This document shows positions 43,614-52,393 of a stretch of 64,000 nt of DNA, piece by piece. This DNA comes from JBCFBK01 sp038562555. Lineage in GTDB: Bacteria > Bacteroidota > Bacteroidia > Bacteroidales > Prolixibacteraceae. Where the stretch lies: the NCBI GenBank assembly GCA_038562555.1, contig JBCFBK010000015.1, forward strand, positions 42,011-106,010, given 5' to 3'. The notes below the pieces were generated by a model. The model was not told the DNA's origin. It saw only the letters and a list, made by a program, of their open reading frames with translations, and searched no databases. A program made the translations under genes and the position numbers. Each line of letters starts with the position of its first letter. Position 1 is the stretch's first letter.

Positions 43614-45515
43614 ATGGAAAAAGGAAAGATAAAATTTTCATTGGTCTACCGGGACATGTGGCAGTCGTCGGGCAAGTATTTGCCTCGGGTAGATCAACTG
43701 GTAAAAGTAGCACCACATATTATCGATATGGGATGTTTTGCCCGGGTGGAGACAAATGGCGGAGGATTCGAGCAAATTAACCTGTTGTTTGGAGAGAATC
43801 CCAATAATGCTGTTCGTCAATGGACCAGGCCTTTTCGTGAAGCAGGTATCCAGACACACATGCTCGACCGTTCGTTGAATGGCCTTCGCATGAGTCCGGT
43901 GCCGGCCGACGTCAGAAAGCTTATGTACCGGGTAAAGAAAGCGCAGGGTACAGATATCACCCGTCCGTTTGACGGACTGAATGATGTGCGGAATATCCTT
44001 GACTCGATCAGGTATGCCAAAGAGGCCGGGATGATTGCCCAGGCTGCCTTGAGTCTCACGTATTCAGAGATTCATACGGTCGATTATTTCGTCAATATGG
44101 CCGATGTGCTCATTAAAGGAGGGGCCGATGAAATTTGTCTGAAGGATATGGCCGGCATTGGTCGTCCGGCCTGGTTGGGAAAGATTACCGCCGGGATCAA
44201 AAAACTGCACCCGAACATTCCTTTACAGTATCATTCGCATTCCGGACCGGGATTTGCGATGGCATCAATCCTGGAAGTATGCCGGAAAGGCGTGGAGTAT
44301 GTTGATGTTGCCATGGAGCCGTTATCGTGGGGGACAGGCCATATTGACCTGTTGGCTGTTCAGTCGATGTTGAAGGATGACGGATTTGATGTCCCGGAGA
44401 TCAACATGGATGCCTACATGAAAGTACGTAGTCTCACCCAAAGCTTTATTGATGATTTCCTGGGGTATTATATCACGCCCAAGAACCGGGCGATGAATTC
44501 GCTGCTGATCGGGCCTGGGCTGCCGGGAGGTATGATGGGTTCGCTCATGTCGGATCTGGAGAGCAATTTGGAAAGTCTGAATAAATGGAAGATAAAAAAT
44601 AATCAGCCTACCCTTAGCCAGGATGAATTGCTGGTGAAGCTCTTCGATGAGGTTACTTATATCTGGCCGATGGTTGGCTACCCGCCGCTGGTAACGCCTT
44701 ACAGTCAGTACGTGAAGAATCTTGCGCTGATGAATGTTATCCAGCTTGAAAAAGGGAAAGAACGCTGGAGTATGATTGCCGATAATATTTGGGATATGCT
44801 GATGGGCAAAGGCGGAAAACTACCCGGAGAGCTGGCTCCCGAACTAAAGGCACTGGCCAAAGAACTCGGGAAGGAAGAATTTACCGCTCATCCGCAAAGT
44901 CTTTTCCCGGATGCGCTCGAGACGTTCCGGAAAGAAATGAACGACAAAGGATGGGATACCGGCAGGGATGATGAAGAATTGTTTGAACTGGCCATGCACC
45001 CTGAACAATATCGTGCATACAAGTCAGGTGAAGCTAAAAAGGCCTTTGAAGAAGATCTGGCAAAACGCCGTGAAGAAGGTGGCGGTTTGCTTGAGGGGAC
45101 TAAGAAGGAAGTTACTTCAGTACCTGCAGGTGTGGCTGAGTTTGCTCCGGCTACGCTGTTTGTTGATGTCAATGGTGAAAAATTTAAAGTTTCCGTATCA
45201 TACGGTGAAGAGCCCGGGGCATCCGTTTCTTCAGCAGGGGTACAGGAGCCTCAGACAGTTCTTTCTGCGAATGAACCCGGATCGGTAAAAGAAGTGATCG
45301 CTCCGCTGGAAGGTAAATTTTATCTGACTAAGGAAAGTTCAGAAGTAGCACTGAAAGTAGGAGATCAGATCAGGGAAGGAGATTTGATTGGGTATATTGA
45401 GGCCATGAAAACCTTTAATGCCATCAAGTCGGACGTAGCCGGTAGCGTTACTGAAATTCTTGCAGTGAGCGGTTCCGAAGTGGAAGAAGATGACGTTCTG
45501 GTAAGAATCAGGTAA
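43614..45515 (+). CDS. oadA: Decarboxylase alpha subunit with biotin domain (OadA/PycB-like)
   Basis: The alpha subunit transfers a carboxyl group from oxaloacetate (or related acids) to biotin. The 633-residue protein has a carboxyltransferase TIM barrel (residues 1 to about 300, with YRDMWQSSGKYLPR-type start RDMWQSSGK and CLKDMAG), a conserved PYC/OADA domain, a linker, and a C-terminal biotinyl domain. The biotin lysine is K599 in IEAMKT; most proteins have EAMKM, and the threonine form is seen in Bacteroidota. Oxaloacetate, malonyl- or methylmalonyl-type use cannot be separated fully, but the barrel fits oxaloacetate/pyruvate enzymes. Confidence 0.9.
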   Translation: MEKGKIKFSLVYRDMWQSSGKYLPRVDQLVKVAPHIIDMGCFARVETNGGGFEQINLLFGENPNNAVRQWTRPFREAGIQTHMLDRSLNGLRMSPVPADVRKLMYRVKKAQGTDITRPFDGLNDVRNILDSIRYAKEAGMIAQAALSLTYSEIHTVDYFVNMADVLIKGGADEICLKDMAGIGRPAWLGKITAGIKKLHPNIPLQYHSHSGPGFAMASILEVCRKGVEYVDVAMEPLSWGTGHIDLLAVQSMLKDDGFDVPEINMDAYMKVRSLTQSFIDDFLGYYITPKNRAMNSLLIGPGLPGGMMGSLMSDLESNLESLNKWKIKNNQPTLSQDELLVKLFDEVTYIWPMVGYPPLVTPYSQYVKNLALMNVIQLEKGKERWSMIADNIWDMLMGKGGKLPGELAPELKALAKELGKEEFTAHPQSLFPDALETFRKEMNDKGWDTGRDDEELFELAMHPEQYRAYKSGEAKKAFEEDLAKRREEGGGLLEGTKKEVTSVPAGVAEFAPATLFVDVNGEKFKVSVSYGEEPGASVSSAGVQEPQTVLSANEPGSVKEVIAPLEGKFYLTKESSEVALKVGDQIREGDLIGYIEAMKTFNAIKSDVAGSVTEILAVSGSEVEEDDVLVRIR

Positions 45516-45525
45516 AAATAAGATT

Positions 45526-46737
45526 ATGTCGATTATCGAGACTTTGTATAAAATGACCGCGTTTCAGGCGATCATTGATGATCCGGGTACACTTTTGATG
45601 CTGGCTATCGGAGGGCTGTTGCTTTACCTGGGTATCCAGAAGAAATATGAACCGCTGCTGCTTGTGCCGATTGCTTTTGGGCTTGTCCTGGCCAATCTTC
45701 CCGGCGGAGGTATGGGCGTGGTTTCGGCCGACCTTGTCCAGATTGACGAGCACCGCTTTATGAACCTGTTTGAAATAGCCCATGAATACGGGATCATGAA
45801 CTTCATCTATTATTCACTGATCAAGACCGGCTTTCTGCCTCCCATTATTTTTATGGGCGTGGGGGCCCTGACCGATTTTGGTCCGATGTTGCGAAACCTG
45901 CGCTTATCCCTTTTCGGAGCTGCGGCCCAGTTGGGGATCTTCACGGTGCTGATAGCGGCCATTTTAATCGGTTTTACGCCGGAGGAAGCAGCTTCGCTGG
46001 GGATTATCGGGGGAGCTGATGGTCCTACAGCGATCTATACAACCATCAAACTGGCCCCGCATTTGCTGGGCCCGATCGCCATTGCAGCGTATTCCTATAT
46101 GGCGCTTGTCCCGGTTATTATCCCACTGGTGACGCGCCTTACCTGCTCTGAAAAGGAACTGCGCATAAACATGAAGGAAATGGATAAACTGTATCCTCCC
46201 AAATACACCATCAAGAACATCCGGGCGGTTAAAATCGCTTTCCCCATCATTTTGGGGATTGTCATCTCACTGTTTGTTCCTTCGTCGGTTCCCCTGTTGG
46301 GCATGCTGCTGTTTGGCAATCTGATCAAGGAAGTGGGTGTTACGGTTTCCCGGTTGAGTGATGCCGCTACCGGTTCAATTTTGAATACGGCGACGATTTT
46401 TCTCGGACTGGCAGTCGGTGCGACGATGACTTCAGAAGTATTTTTGAATTTTCAAACGATCATGATCGTTGTGGGCGGTTTCCTTGCCTTTGCCATATCG
46501 ATTGCCGGAGGTATTTTTGCGGTCAAATTCTATAACCTGTTTGCAAAAAAGAAGATCAACCCCCTGGTTGGCGCAACCGGACTGAGCGCGGTTCCCATGG
46601 CTTCGCGTGTTGCCAATGAAATTGCCATTAAGTATGACGTTAAGAATCATGTTCTTCAGTATTGTATGGCCAGTAATATTTCAGGTGTGATCGGTTCGGC
46701 GGTGGCCGCCGGTGTGCTGATCTCATTTCTTAGTTAA
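45526..46737 (+). CDS. oadB: Sodium pump decarboxylase beta subunit
   Basis: OadB releases CO2 from carboxybiotin and pumps sodium outward. The 403-residue protein has about nine or more membrane segments and the conserved sodium site region GIIGGADGPTAIY and NTATIFLGLAVGATM. It begins 10 bases after oadA. The order gamma-alpha-beta is the typical operon. Sodium export here could drive symporters such as that at 22828. Confidence 0.95.
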   Translation: MSIIETLYKMTAFQAIIDDPGTLLMLAIGGLLLYLGIQKKYEPLLLVPIAFGLVLANLPGGGMGVVSADLVQIDEHRFMNLFEIAHEYGIMNFIYYSLIKTGFLPPIIFMGVGALTDFGPMLRNLRLSLFGAAAQLGIFTVLIAAILIGFTPEEAASLGIIGGADGPTAIYTTIKLAPHLLGPIAIAAYSYMALVPVIIPLVTRLTCSEKELRINMKEMDKLYPPKYTIKNIRAVKIAFPIILGIVISLFVPSSVPLLGMLLFGNLIKEVGVTVSRLSDAATGSILNTATIFLGLAVGATMTSEVFLNFQTIMIVVGGFLAFAISIAGGIFAVKFYNLFAKKKINPLVGATGLSAVPMASRVANEIAIKYDVKNHVLQYCMASNISGVIGSAVAAGVLISFLS

Positions 46738-46767
46738 AAATTCGTTTAGTATTCGTATTTTTATGGG

Positions 46768-46799
46768 GCAGGAGAGAGCAATTCTCTCCTGCTTGTTTT
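46768..46799 (+). terminator. Terminator of decarboxylase operon
   Basis: GCAGGAGAGA and TCTCTCCTGC form a perfect ten-pair stem around GCAAT, followed by TTGTTTT. Confidence 0.9.
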
Positions 46800-46817
46800 G
46801 AAAAAAACCTAAACTGC

Positions 46818-47372
46818 ATGAATATTAAAATTCAGGAAATTGCCGAACGGTTGAAAGGTGTTCGTGATGCTCTTGATCTTTCGTCCGACAAATGCGCAGG
46901 GGCATGTGGTATCAGTCTGGAACAGTACCGGGAGTACGAAAGCGGTACCGCTGATATACCCGTCAGTTTTTTACATCGTTTTTCAGCCGTGTTCAATCTG
47001 GAGTTTTCTGCCCTGTTAACGGGCGATATGCCCCGGATGACTGCATACTCGCTTACGCGCAAAGGAACAGGAATCGCCGTTGAGCGACGCCGGGAATACA
47101 AATACCAATCATTGAATGAAAGCTTCATTCACAAAAAAGCGCAGCCATTTGTCGTGACAGTCGCTGCAGATCAGGAACAAAATGATATTTCTGTATACAG
47201 GCACGAGGGACAGGAATTTAACCTTGTTCTAAAAGGTCGTTTGCTCGTCCGGATCAACGATAAGGAGCTGATTCTTGAAGAAGGCGATTCACTTTGGTTC
47301 AACTCAGGCCTACCTCACGGAATGAAAGCACTCGATGGAAATGAAGCCGAATTCTTAGCAATGATTTTTTAA
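46818..47372 (+). CDS. XRE-family regulator with C-terminal cupin
   Basis: Residues 1 to about 65 form a helix-turn-helix domain (KCAGACGISLEQYREYESG), and residues about 105-180 a cupin with HEGQEFNLVLKGRLLVRIND and EGDSLWFNSGLPHGMKAL. Such proteins sense a small molecule in the cupin and control a neighbouring operon. It is 4 bases before the acyl-CoA synthetase gene, so that gene is the likely target. The ligand is unknown. Confidence 0.88.
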   Translation: MNIKIQEIAERLKGVRDALDLSSDKCAGACGISLEQYREYESGTADIPVSFLHRFSAVFNLEFSALLTGDMPRMTAYSLTRKGTGIAVERRREYKYQSLNESFIHKKAQPFVVTVAADQEQNDISVYRHEGQEFNLVLKGRLLVRINDKELILEEGDSLWFNSGLPHGMKALDGNEAEFLAMIF

Positions 47373-47376
47373 GCGT

Positions 47377-49035
47377 ATGACGATTTTAAGTGAGCGGTAT
47401 TTAAAGCAGAGCAGGTTTAAAGATCTTGCCGATTTTATACAAAACCTGGAGTTCCTGATCCCGGAGCATTTCAATTTTGGCTATGATGTAGTTGATGAAT
47501 ATGCCCGGCTTGAGCCCGGGAAAAAGGCACTGGTATGGACAAACGACAAGGGGGAAGAACGGACATTCACTTTCGCCGATATGAAGCGGTACAGTGACCA
47601 GACAGCTTCTTTTTTTCAAGCGGCGGGAATTGGTCGGGGCGACAAGGTGATGCTGATCCTGAAACGTCGCTTTGAGTTCTGGTTTTCAATTATTGCCCTG
47701 CACAAGCTTGGCGCTGTTTGCATTCCTGCAACCCATCTGTTGATGGAAAAAGATATCGTTTTCCGGAATAACGCTGCCGGGATCAAGGCGATTGTCTCGG
47801 TTGGAGATGAACAGGTGCTGAAGCAGATCGATCAGGCAATGGAAAAGTCGCCGACGGTTGAACGAAGAATTTCGGTTGGGCCTGTCATTCCTGCCGGCTG
47901 GATTGACTTTTCGGAAGGTCTTGCAAAGGCGCCGCGTTTTGTGAGGCCGCGAAAAGCGTCCAAGAATTCAGACAGTTCATTATTATACTTTACGTCCGGA
48001 ACTACCGGCAATCCTAAAATGGTTGCCCATGACTTCACCTATCCCATCGGACACATCGTCACGGCTTCCTATTGGCAAAATGTACAGGAGAACGGCCTGC
48101 ATCTGACGGTTGCTGATACAGGCTGGGGAAAGGCTGTGTGGGGAAAACTGTACGGACAATGGCTGGCTGGCTGTTGCGTATTTGTTTATGATCACGAAAA
48201 ATTCACGCCTGCCGATATGCTTGAAATGATCAGCAAATACCGCGTCACTTCGTTTTGTGCCCCCCCTACCATCTACCGGTTTATGATTCTCGAAGATTTT
48301 TCCCGATACGACCTTTCTTCTTTGAAGTACTGCACGGTGGCGGGTGAACCTTTGAATGCTGAAGTATATAACCGTTTCCTGAAACTAACAGGGATTCAGC
48401 TAAAAGAAGGGTTCGGACAGACCGAGTCGGTGGTTTCCATTGCGACATTTCCATGGATGAAGACCAGACCCGGTTCAATGGGCGTTCCAAACCCCTCCTA
48501 CGATGTGAAACTGCGACATCCGGAAAACCGGCTTTGTGAAGACGGAGAAATTGGCGAAATTGTCATATATACCGGGGAAAGGATTCCCGCAGGTCTGTTT
48601 AAGGAGTATTACCGTGATCCGGTACAAACAACGTCATCCTGGCACGATGATTATTACCATACGGGCGATCTGGCCTGGCGTGATGAGGATGGTTATTTCT
48701 GGTTTGTGGGTCGCGTGGATGATGTCATTAAGAGTTCCGGTTACCGGATCGGTCCGTTTGAGGTGGAAAGCGCCCTGATGGAACACCCTGCGGTCGTTGA
48801 GTGTGCCGTGACCGCCGCTCCCGACGAAATCCGGGGACAGGTGGTTAAGGCATCAATCATACTGGCCGAAAAATACGGCCCCGGGTCGGATGAACTGGTA
48901 AAGGAAATACAGGATCATGTGAAGCGCATCACAGCGCCTTATAAATATCCCCGGATTGTTGAATTTGTAACAGAATTGCCGAAGACTATTTCCGGAAAAA
49001 TACGACGTGTGGAGATCCGGGAAAAACATCAGTAA
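47377..49035 (+). CDS. AMP-forming acyl-CoA synthetase
   Basis: This enzyme activates a carboxylic acid with ATP and CoA. The 552-residue protein has motif A3 YFTSGTTGNPKMV, A5 LKEGFGQTESVV, A7/A8 YHTGDLAWRDEDGYFWFVGR and the C-terminal catalytic lysine region KTISGKIRR. The closest general type is the medium-chain or acetyl-CoA synthetase group. The pairing with an XRE-cupin regulator recurs in Bacteroidota genomes. The acid substrate is not determined. Confidence 0.9.
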   Translation: MTILSERYLKQSRFKDLADFIQNLEFLIPEHFNFGYDVVDEYARLEPGKKALVWTNDKGEERTFTFADMKRYSDQTASFFQAAGIGRGDKVMLILKRRFEFWFSIIALHKLGAVCIPATHLLMEKDIVFRNNAAGIKAIVSVGDEQVLKQIDQAMEKSPTVERRISVGPVIPAGWIDFSEGLAKAPRFVRPRKASKNSDSSLLYFTSGTTGNPKMVAHDFTYPIGHIVTASYWQNVQENGLHLTVADTGWGKAVWGKLYGQWLAGCCVFVYDHEKFTPADMLEMISKYRVTSFCAPPTIYRFMILEDFSRYDLSSLKYCTVAGEPLNAEVYNRFLKLTGIQLKEGFGQTESVVSIATFPWMKTRPGSMGVPNPSYDVKLRHPENRLCEDGEIGEIVIYTGERIPAGLFKEYYRDPVQTTSSWHDDYYHTGDLAWRDEDGYFWFVGRVDDVIKSSGYRIGPFEVESALMEHPAVVECAVTAAPDEIRGQVVKASIILAEKYGPGSDELVKEIQDHVKRITAPYKYPRIVEFVTELPKTISGKIRRVEIREKHQ

Positions 49036-49037
49036 TT

Positions 49038-49067
49038 AAAACAGGCGCCGCTGCCGGCGCCCGTTTT
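49038..49067. terminator. Bidirectional terminator between convergent genes
   Basis: AAAAC, one mismatch, and GGCGCCG pair with CGGCGCC and GTTTT around CTGC. The arms provide T-runs on both strands and the two stops are within a few bases. Confidence 0.9.
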
Positions 49068-49070
49068 GAT

Positions 49071-50606
49071 TTACTTTAATTGAATCAATACAACCGATTT
49101 GGACGGAAGTTCCAGGCTGAGCTTGCCGCCCTTCGGTTTTTTTACTTCGAAGGGTTTCAGACTGACTTTTTCTTCTCCACCGAAATCATTGTAATCATTC
49201 ATGTTTTGTGCAGTCACGATTTCTCCTTTGGCCGTTGTAAAGTCCTGGCCGGTAATAGTCAGGTCGATGCTTTCTGCCTTATTGGGATTTAAATTACAGA
49301 GGGTAACCGAAACAACCCCATCTTTCAGCGATGCCGATGCCGACACGGCAGGAACCGACTGTCCTCCTGCTTCATAATCCCCTGTTTCAAGATTCAGCGG
49401 AATCAGTGTGGCGTTCTGGTGAACGCTGTACATTTTGAAAACGAAATAGGTCGGAGTTAATACCATTTCATCTCCTTTTGTCAGGATTACCGCTTGCAGT
49501 ACGTTAACGGTTTGTGCAATATTCGCCATTCGTACGCGGCCGGCGTGGTTGTTGAAGATGTTGAGGTTAATGCCCGCAACCAGAGCATCCCGCAGTGTGT
49601 TTTGCTGATACAGGAATCCCGGGTTGGTGCCGGGTTCAACATTAAACCAGTTACCCCACTCATCGACGATCAGTCCGATTCTTTTTTCCGGATCGTACCG
49701 GTCCATGACAGACGAATGACGCCTGATCAATTCGTCCATACGAAGGGTGCTTTTTAGGGTTGAGAACCAGCCCTTTTCATCGAACTCAGTAGCTGAACCT
49801 TTGTCTTGCCAGCTGCCGGTGCCGATCGTGTAATTGTGCAGGGAAATGCCCTGAACCAGGTGGCGATGCCGGGCCACCTTCTGCATGACTACTTCCATCC
49901 AATTGTAGTCGTCAACATTGGGGCCGCCGGCTATGCGGTAAAGATCGCCATGGCAATAGGTGGCGAAACGATTGTAAAGGTCAGCGTAATATTCTGGTGT
50001 CATGTTGCCGCCGCATCCCCAGTTCTCGTTGCCAATCCCCCAGAATTTTACATTCCAGGGTTTATCCCGGCCGTTTTGTTTCCGTAGTTCGGTCATTGGG
50101 CTGAGGTTGGACGACGTGACATATTCTACCCATTCGGAGGCTTCCTGAACAGTTCCGGAACCTACGTTCAGGTTGATGTAGGGTTCGGTGCTGATCAGAT
50201 CGCAGAAATCAAGGAACTCATGCGTGCCGAAGCTGTTGTCTTCGGTTACACCTCCCCAGTGTACGTTGACGATGGACGGGCGTTTGTGTTTCGCGCCAAT
50301 ACCGTCTTTCCAATGGTAGGTGTCGGCAAAACAGCCGCCGGGCCAACGTAAAACAGGAATTTTCATATCCTTCAGTGCTCCGATCACGTCTTCCCGGAAT
50401 CCGCGGATGTTTGGGATAGGCGACTCGTCGCCGACATAAATACCCCCATAGATACAGCGTCCGAGGTGTTCGGCAAAATGACCGTAAATATCTTTGCTGA
50501 TCGTGGTTTTTGCCTGATCAGTGTGGAGCGTCACCTTCGTTTGTCCCGTTGATGAAAGGTTCGGCAGTAGCAATAACACGATGAAACCGGAGATAATTTT
50601 TTTCAT
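49071..50606 (-). CDS. Alpha-L-arabinofuranosidase, GH51
   Basis: GH51 enzymes remove alpha-L-arabinofuranosyl units from arabinan, arabinoxylan and related polymers. The ATG at 50606 gives 511 residues with a signal peptide (KKIISGFIVLLLLPNLSSTGQ), so it is periplasmic or exported. The acid/base glutamate is E194 in GIGNENWG and the nucleophile is E316 in LIVDEWGNW; both family motifs are intact. The longer frame upstream to 50693 lacks support. It is the last gene of the locus, after a strong hairpin. Confidence 0.93.
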   Translation of the reverse strand: MKKIISGFIVLLLLPNLSSTGQTKVTLHTDQAKTTISKDIYGHFAEHLGRCIYGGIYVGDESPIPNIRGFREDVIGALKDMKIPVLRWPGGCFADTYHWKDGIGAKHKRPSIVNVHWGGVTEDNSFGTHEFLDFCDLISTEPYINLNVGSGTVQEASEWVEYVTSSNLSPMTELRKQNGRDKPWNVKFWGIGNENWGCGGNMTPEYYADLYNRFATYCHGDLYRIAGGPNVDDYNWMEVVMQKVARHRHLVQGISLHNYTIGTGSWQDKGSATEFDEKGWFSTLKSTLRMDELIRRHSSVMDRYDPEKRIGLIVDEWGNWFNVEPGTNPGFLYQQNTLRDALVAGINLNIFNNHAGRVRMANIAQTVNVLQAVILTKGDEMVLTPTYFVFKMYSVHQNATLIPLNLETGDYEAGGQSVPAVSASASLKDGVVSVTLCNLNPNKAESIDLTITGQDFTTAKGEIVTAQNMNDYNDFGGEEKVSLKPFEVKKPKGGKLSLELPSKSVVLIQLK

Positions 50607-50760
50607 AAACCTGTTTTTATTTAGTGAATAATTAATGAACGTATCCAGGCTTTCATTCCATGCCTCCCTGAAACATGCCTGTTTGTTGCGCACTTTTCAA
50701 AAATAATAAAAGTATTAAATACTTTTAACCAGATAGGTTGTATAACATTTTTCCCGAAAG

Positions 50761-50801
50761 CAGCAGGTTCTGCATTTTCGACCGAAATGCAGAACCTGCT
50801 G
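50761..50801 (-). terminator. Very stable hairpin between surface protein and GH51 genes
   Basis: CAGCAGGTTCTGCATTT at 50761-50777 pairs perfectly with AAATGCAGAACCTGCTG at 50785-50801, a 17-pair stem with a seven-base loop. There is no T-run on either side. It may protect the mRNA end of the upstream genes or reduce GH51 expression. The rest of 50607-50831 shows no gene. Confidence 0.7.
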
Positions 50802-50831
50802 AAAAACAATTTTTAGTCCGTGTCGGATTGG

Positions 50832-52382
50832 TTATGGCACAGTGATCCAACGCGGATCTCCGATTTGATTATCGATCAGCGTCTGATTGGACAGGGTGAA
50901 ATCGCCGGTTGCTGCACCGGCAAAGCCGGGATCGATCAAGCTATGGGTTCCTGAGAGGTCGAATTTGGCACCACTCACGGTCGATCCTCCTGTTAGAAAT
51001 CCCGGAGCATTAAAATAATTGTTGTTCGCGCATTCGGGCTGCGCTGAATTGGTTTGGTTGGTGTAATAGCCGGCAGTGGCGCCGATGATCGTATTGGTCA
51101 CTGTCAGCGTGTTTGTCTTAAAGCGGACGTACAAAATGCGGCGCGACGTGCCGTTGCTCACTCCGTAGAGGGTACAATGGTCAATAAGCACATCACTGTT
51201 CATTCCCGGGAAAGTCGCGGATGCATCATCGAACCGGATAAAGTCACGTGCCGGAGCGCAATTGTTAAAGGTGCTGTTCTTCAGGATCAGTCTGGCTACA
51301 TAGCTGGATCTGAAGTCAATACAGTCGCCTCCATCGGTCAGCATATTGGTCGCGATGCAGTTGTTCATGGTGATCGATGCAATGGAGGCCTTAAAGGTGG
51401 AGGAGGTATTGGCGAACAGTGACCGGGCATAATCGTGAATGTGGCATCCGCTTACCTCGAGTGATCCGAATGTCCCGGCACTATTGTACTGGAAGGCATT
51501 TGGCTGCGTTGTTCCCCCGTCCATCTCCACATCTTTGATCAAGACGGCCTGAACATTGTTTTCCAGGTTAAACTGGACATGGATGATGGGCTTGTTGTAC
51601 GGGTATAAGCCTTTGATCGCGATGGATTTATTCAGGATAACTGCACCGGAATATACGGTATAGTCACCTGGCCACAGAACCAGGACGTCACCCTCCGCTG
51701 CCGCGCCAATCACCGCATTCAGATCGTCAGTGTGCGTTACTGCAGTCGCATTTGCCGGGTCAACATAGGTGGTGAACGTGAGGGTACCTCTTTGCTTGGT
51801 ATCTTTCATCAGCCTGACTGTATATTCCGTTTCTCCGGTAAGTCCGGTGATCGTAGCTGCTCCCGCAGCTTTCTCTTCGGCTGTAATGGCTCTTGTGGTG
51901 CTGCCCGGCATAATAACAAAGTTGGTTACCTCACTGCTTGCAGGCCATTTCAGCGTAACGCTGTTTGCCTGGATATCGGGACCGGCCAGTCTCTCAAGGA
52001 TATTCTCCGGCTCCGTTAAAAAGGTTACGACGGCCCACTTGGAGTCTTCGAGCGTTTCGGCCGTTCCTTTTACACGTGCGGCGTACTGCGTTTCCCCGAT
52101 CAGTGCCGCGCTGTATGGCAGTTGGTCTGGAGTAACGGTTGCTGTTTTGGCGATCGTTGCAAAATTATCTTCGCTGATTTCGACCATATACGCCTCTGCG
52201 TCGTCACGGACGTTCCAGGTTAGTTCTACCGTGGTTTTATTGCGGATATGAGCTTTCAGTTCGAGCGGACTAAATACGCGTTCAAACTGCAATTCTTCAA
52301 CAAGAGGATCGATCTTATCCTCACAAGCCGGTAAAAGGAAAAGCAGTCCTATAATCACGAGATTTTTTATCGTTGTGTCCAT
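50832..52382 (-). CDS. Surface lipoprotein with Fn3 and right-handed beta-helix domains
   Basis: The 516-residue protein has a lipoprotein signal with cysteine C20 (LLFLLPACED). Two fibronectin-type repeats follow at about residues 40-205 (for example VELTWNVRDDAEAYMVEIS and VTLKWPASSEVTNFVI). The remainder is a right-handed beta-helix of the DUF4957/DUF5123 pectate-lyase-like type, with repeats such as LILKNSTFNNCAPARDFIRF. It probably binds or cuts the locus polysaccharide on the cell surface. No catalytic residues can be assigned with certainty, so binding is as likely as lyase activity. Confidence 0.8.
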   Translation of the reverse strand: MDTTIKNLVIIGLLFLLPACEDKIDPLVEELQFERVFSPLELKAHIRNKTTVELTWNVRDDAEAYMVEISEDNFATIAKTATVTPDQLPYSAALIGETQYAARVKGTAETLEDSKWAVVTFLTEPENILERLAGPDIQANSVTLKWPASSEVTNFVIMPGSTTRAITAEEKAAGAATITGLTGETEYTVRLMKDTKQRGTLTFTTYVDPANATAVTHTDDLNAVIGAAAEGDVLVLWPGDYTVYSGAVILNKSIAIKGLYPYNKPIIHVQFNLENNVQAVLIKDVEMDGGTTQPNAFQYNSAGTFGSLEVSGCHIHDYARSLFANTSSTFKASIASITMNNCIATNMLTDGGDCIDFRSSYVARLILKNSTFNNCAPARDFIRFDDASATFPGMNSDVLIDHCTLYGVSNGTSRRILYVRFKTNTLTVTNTIIGATAGYYTNQTNSAQPECANNNYFNAPGFLTGGSTVSGAKFDLSGTHSLIDPGFAGAATGDFTLSNQTLIDNQIGDPRWITVP

Positions 52383-52393
52383 AGTGTCCAGTT

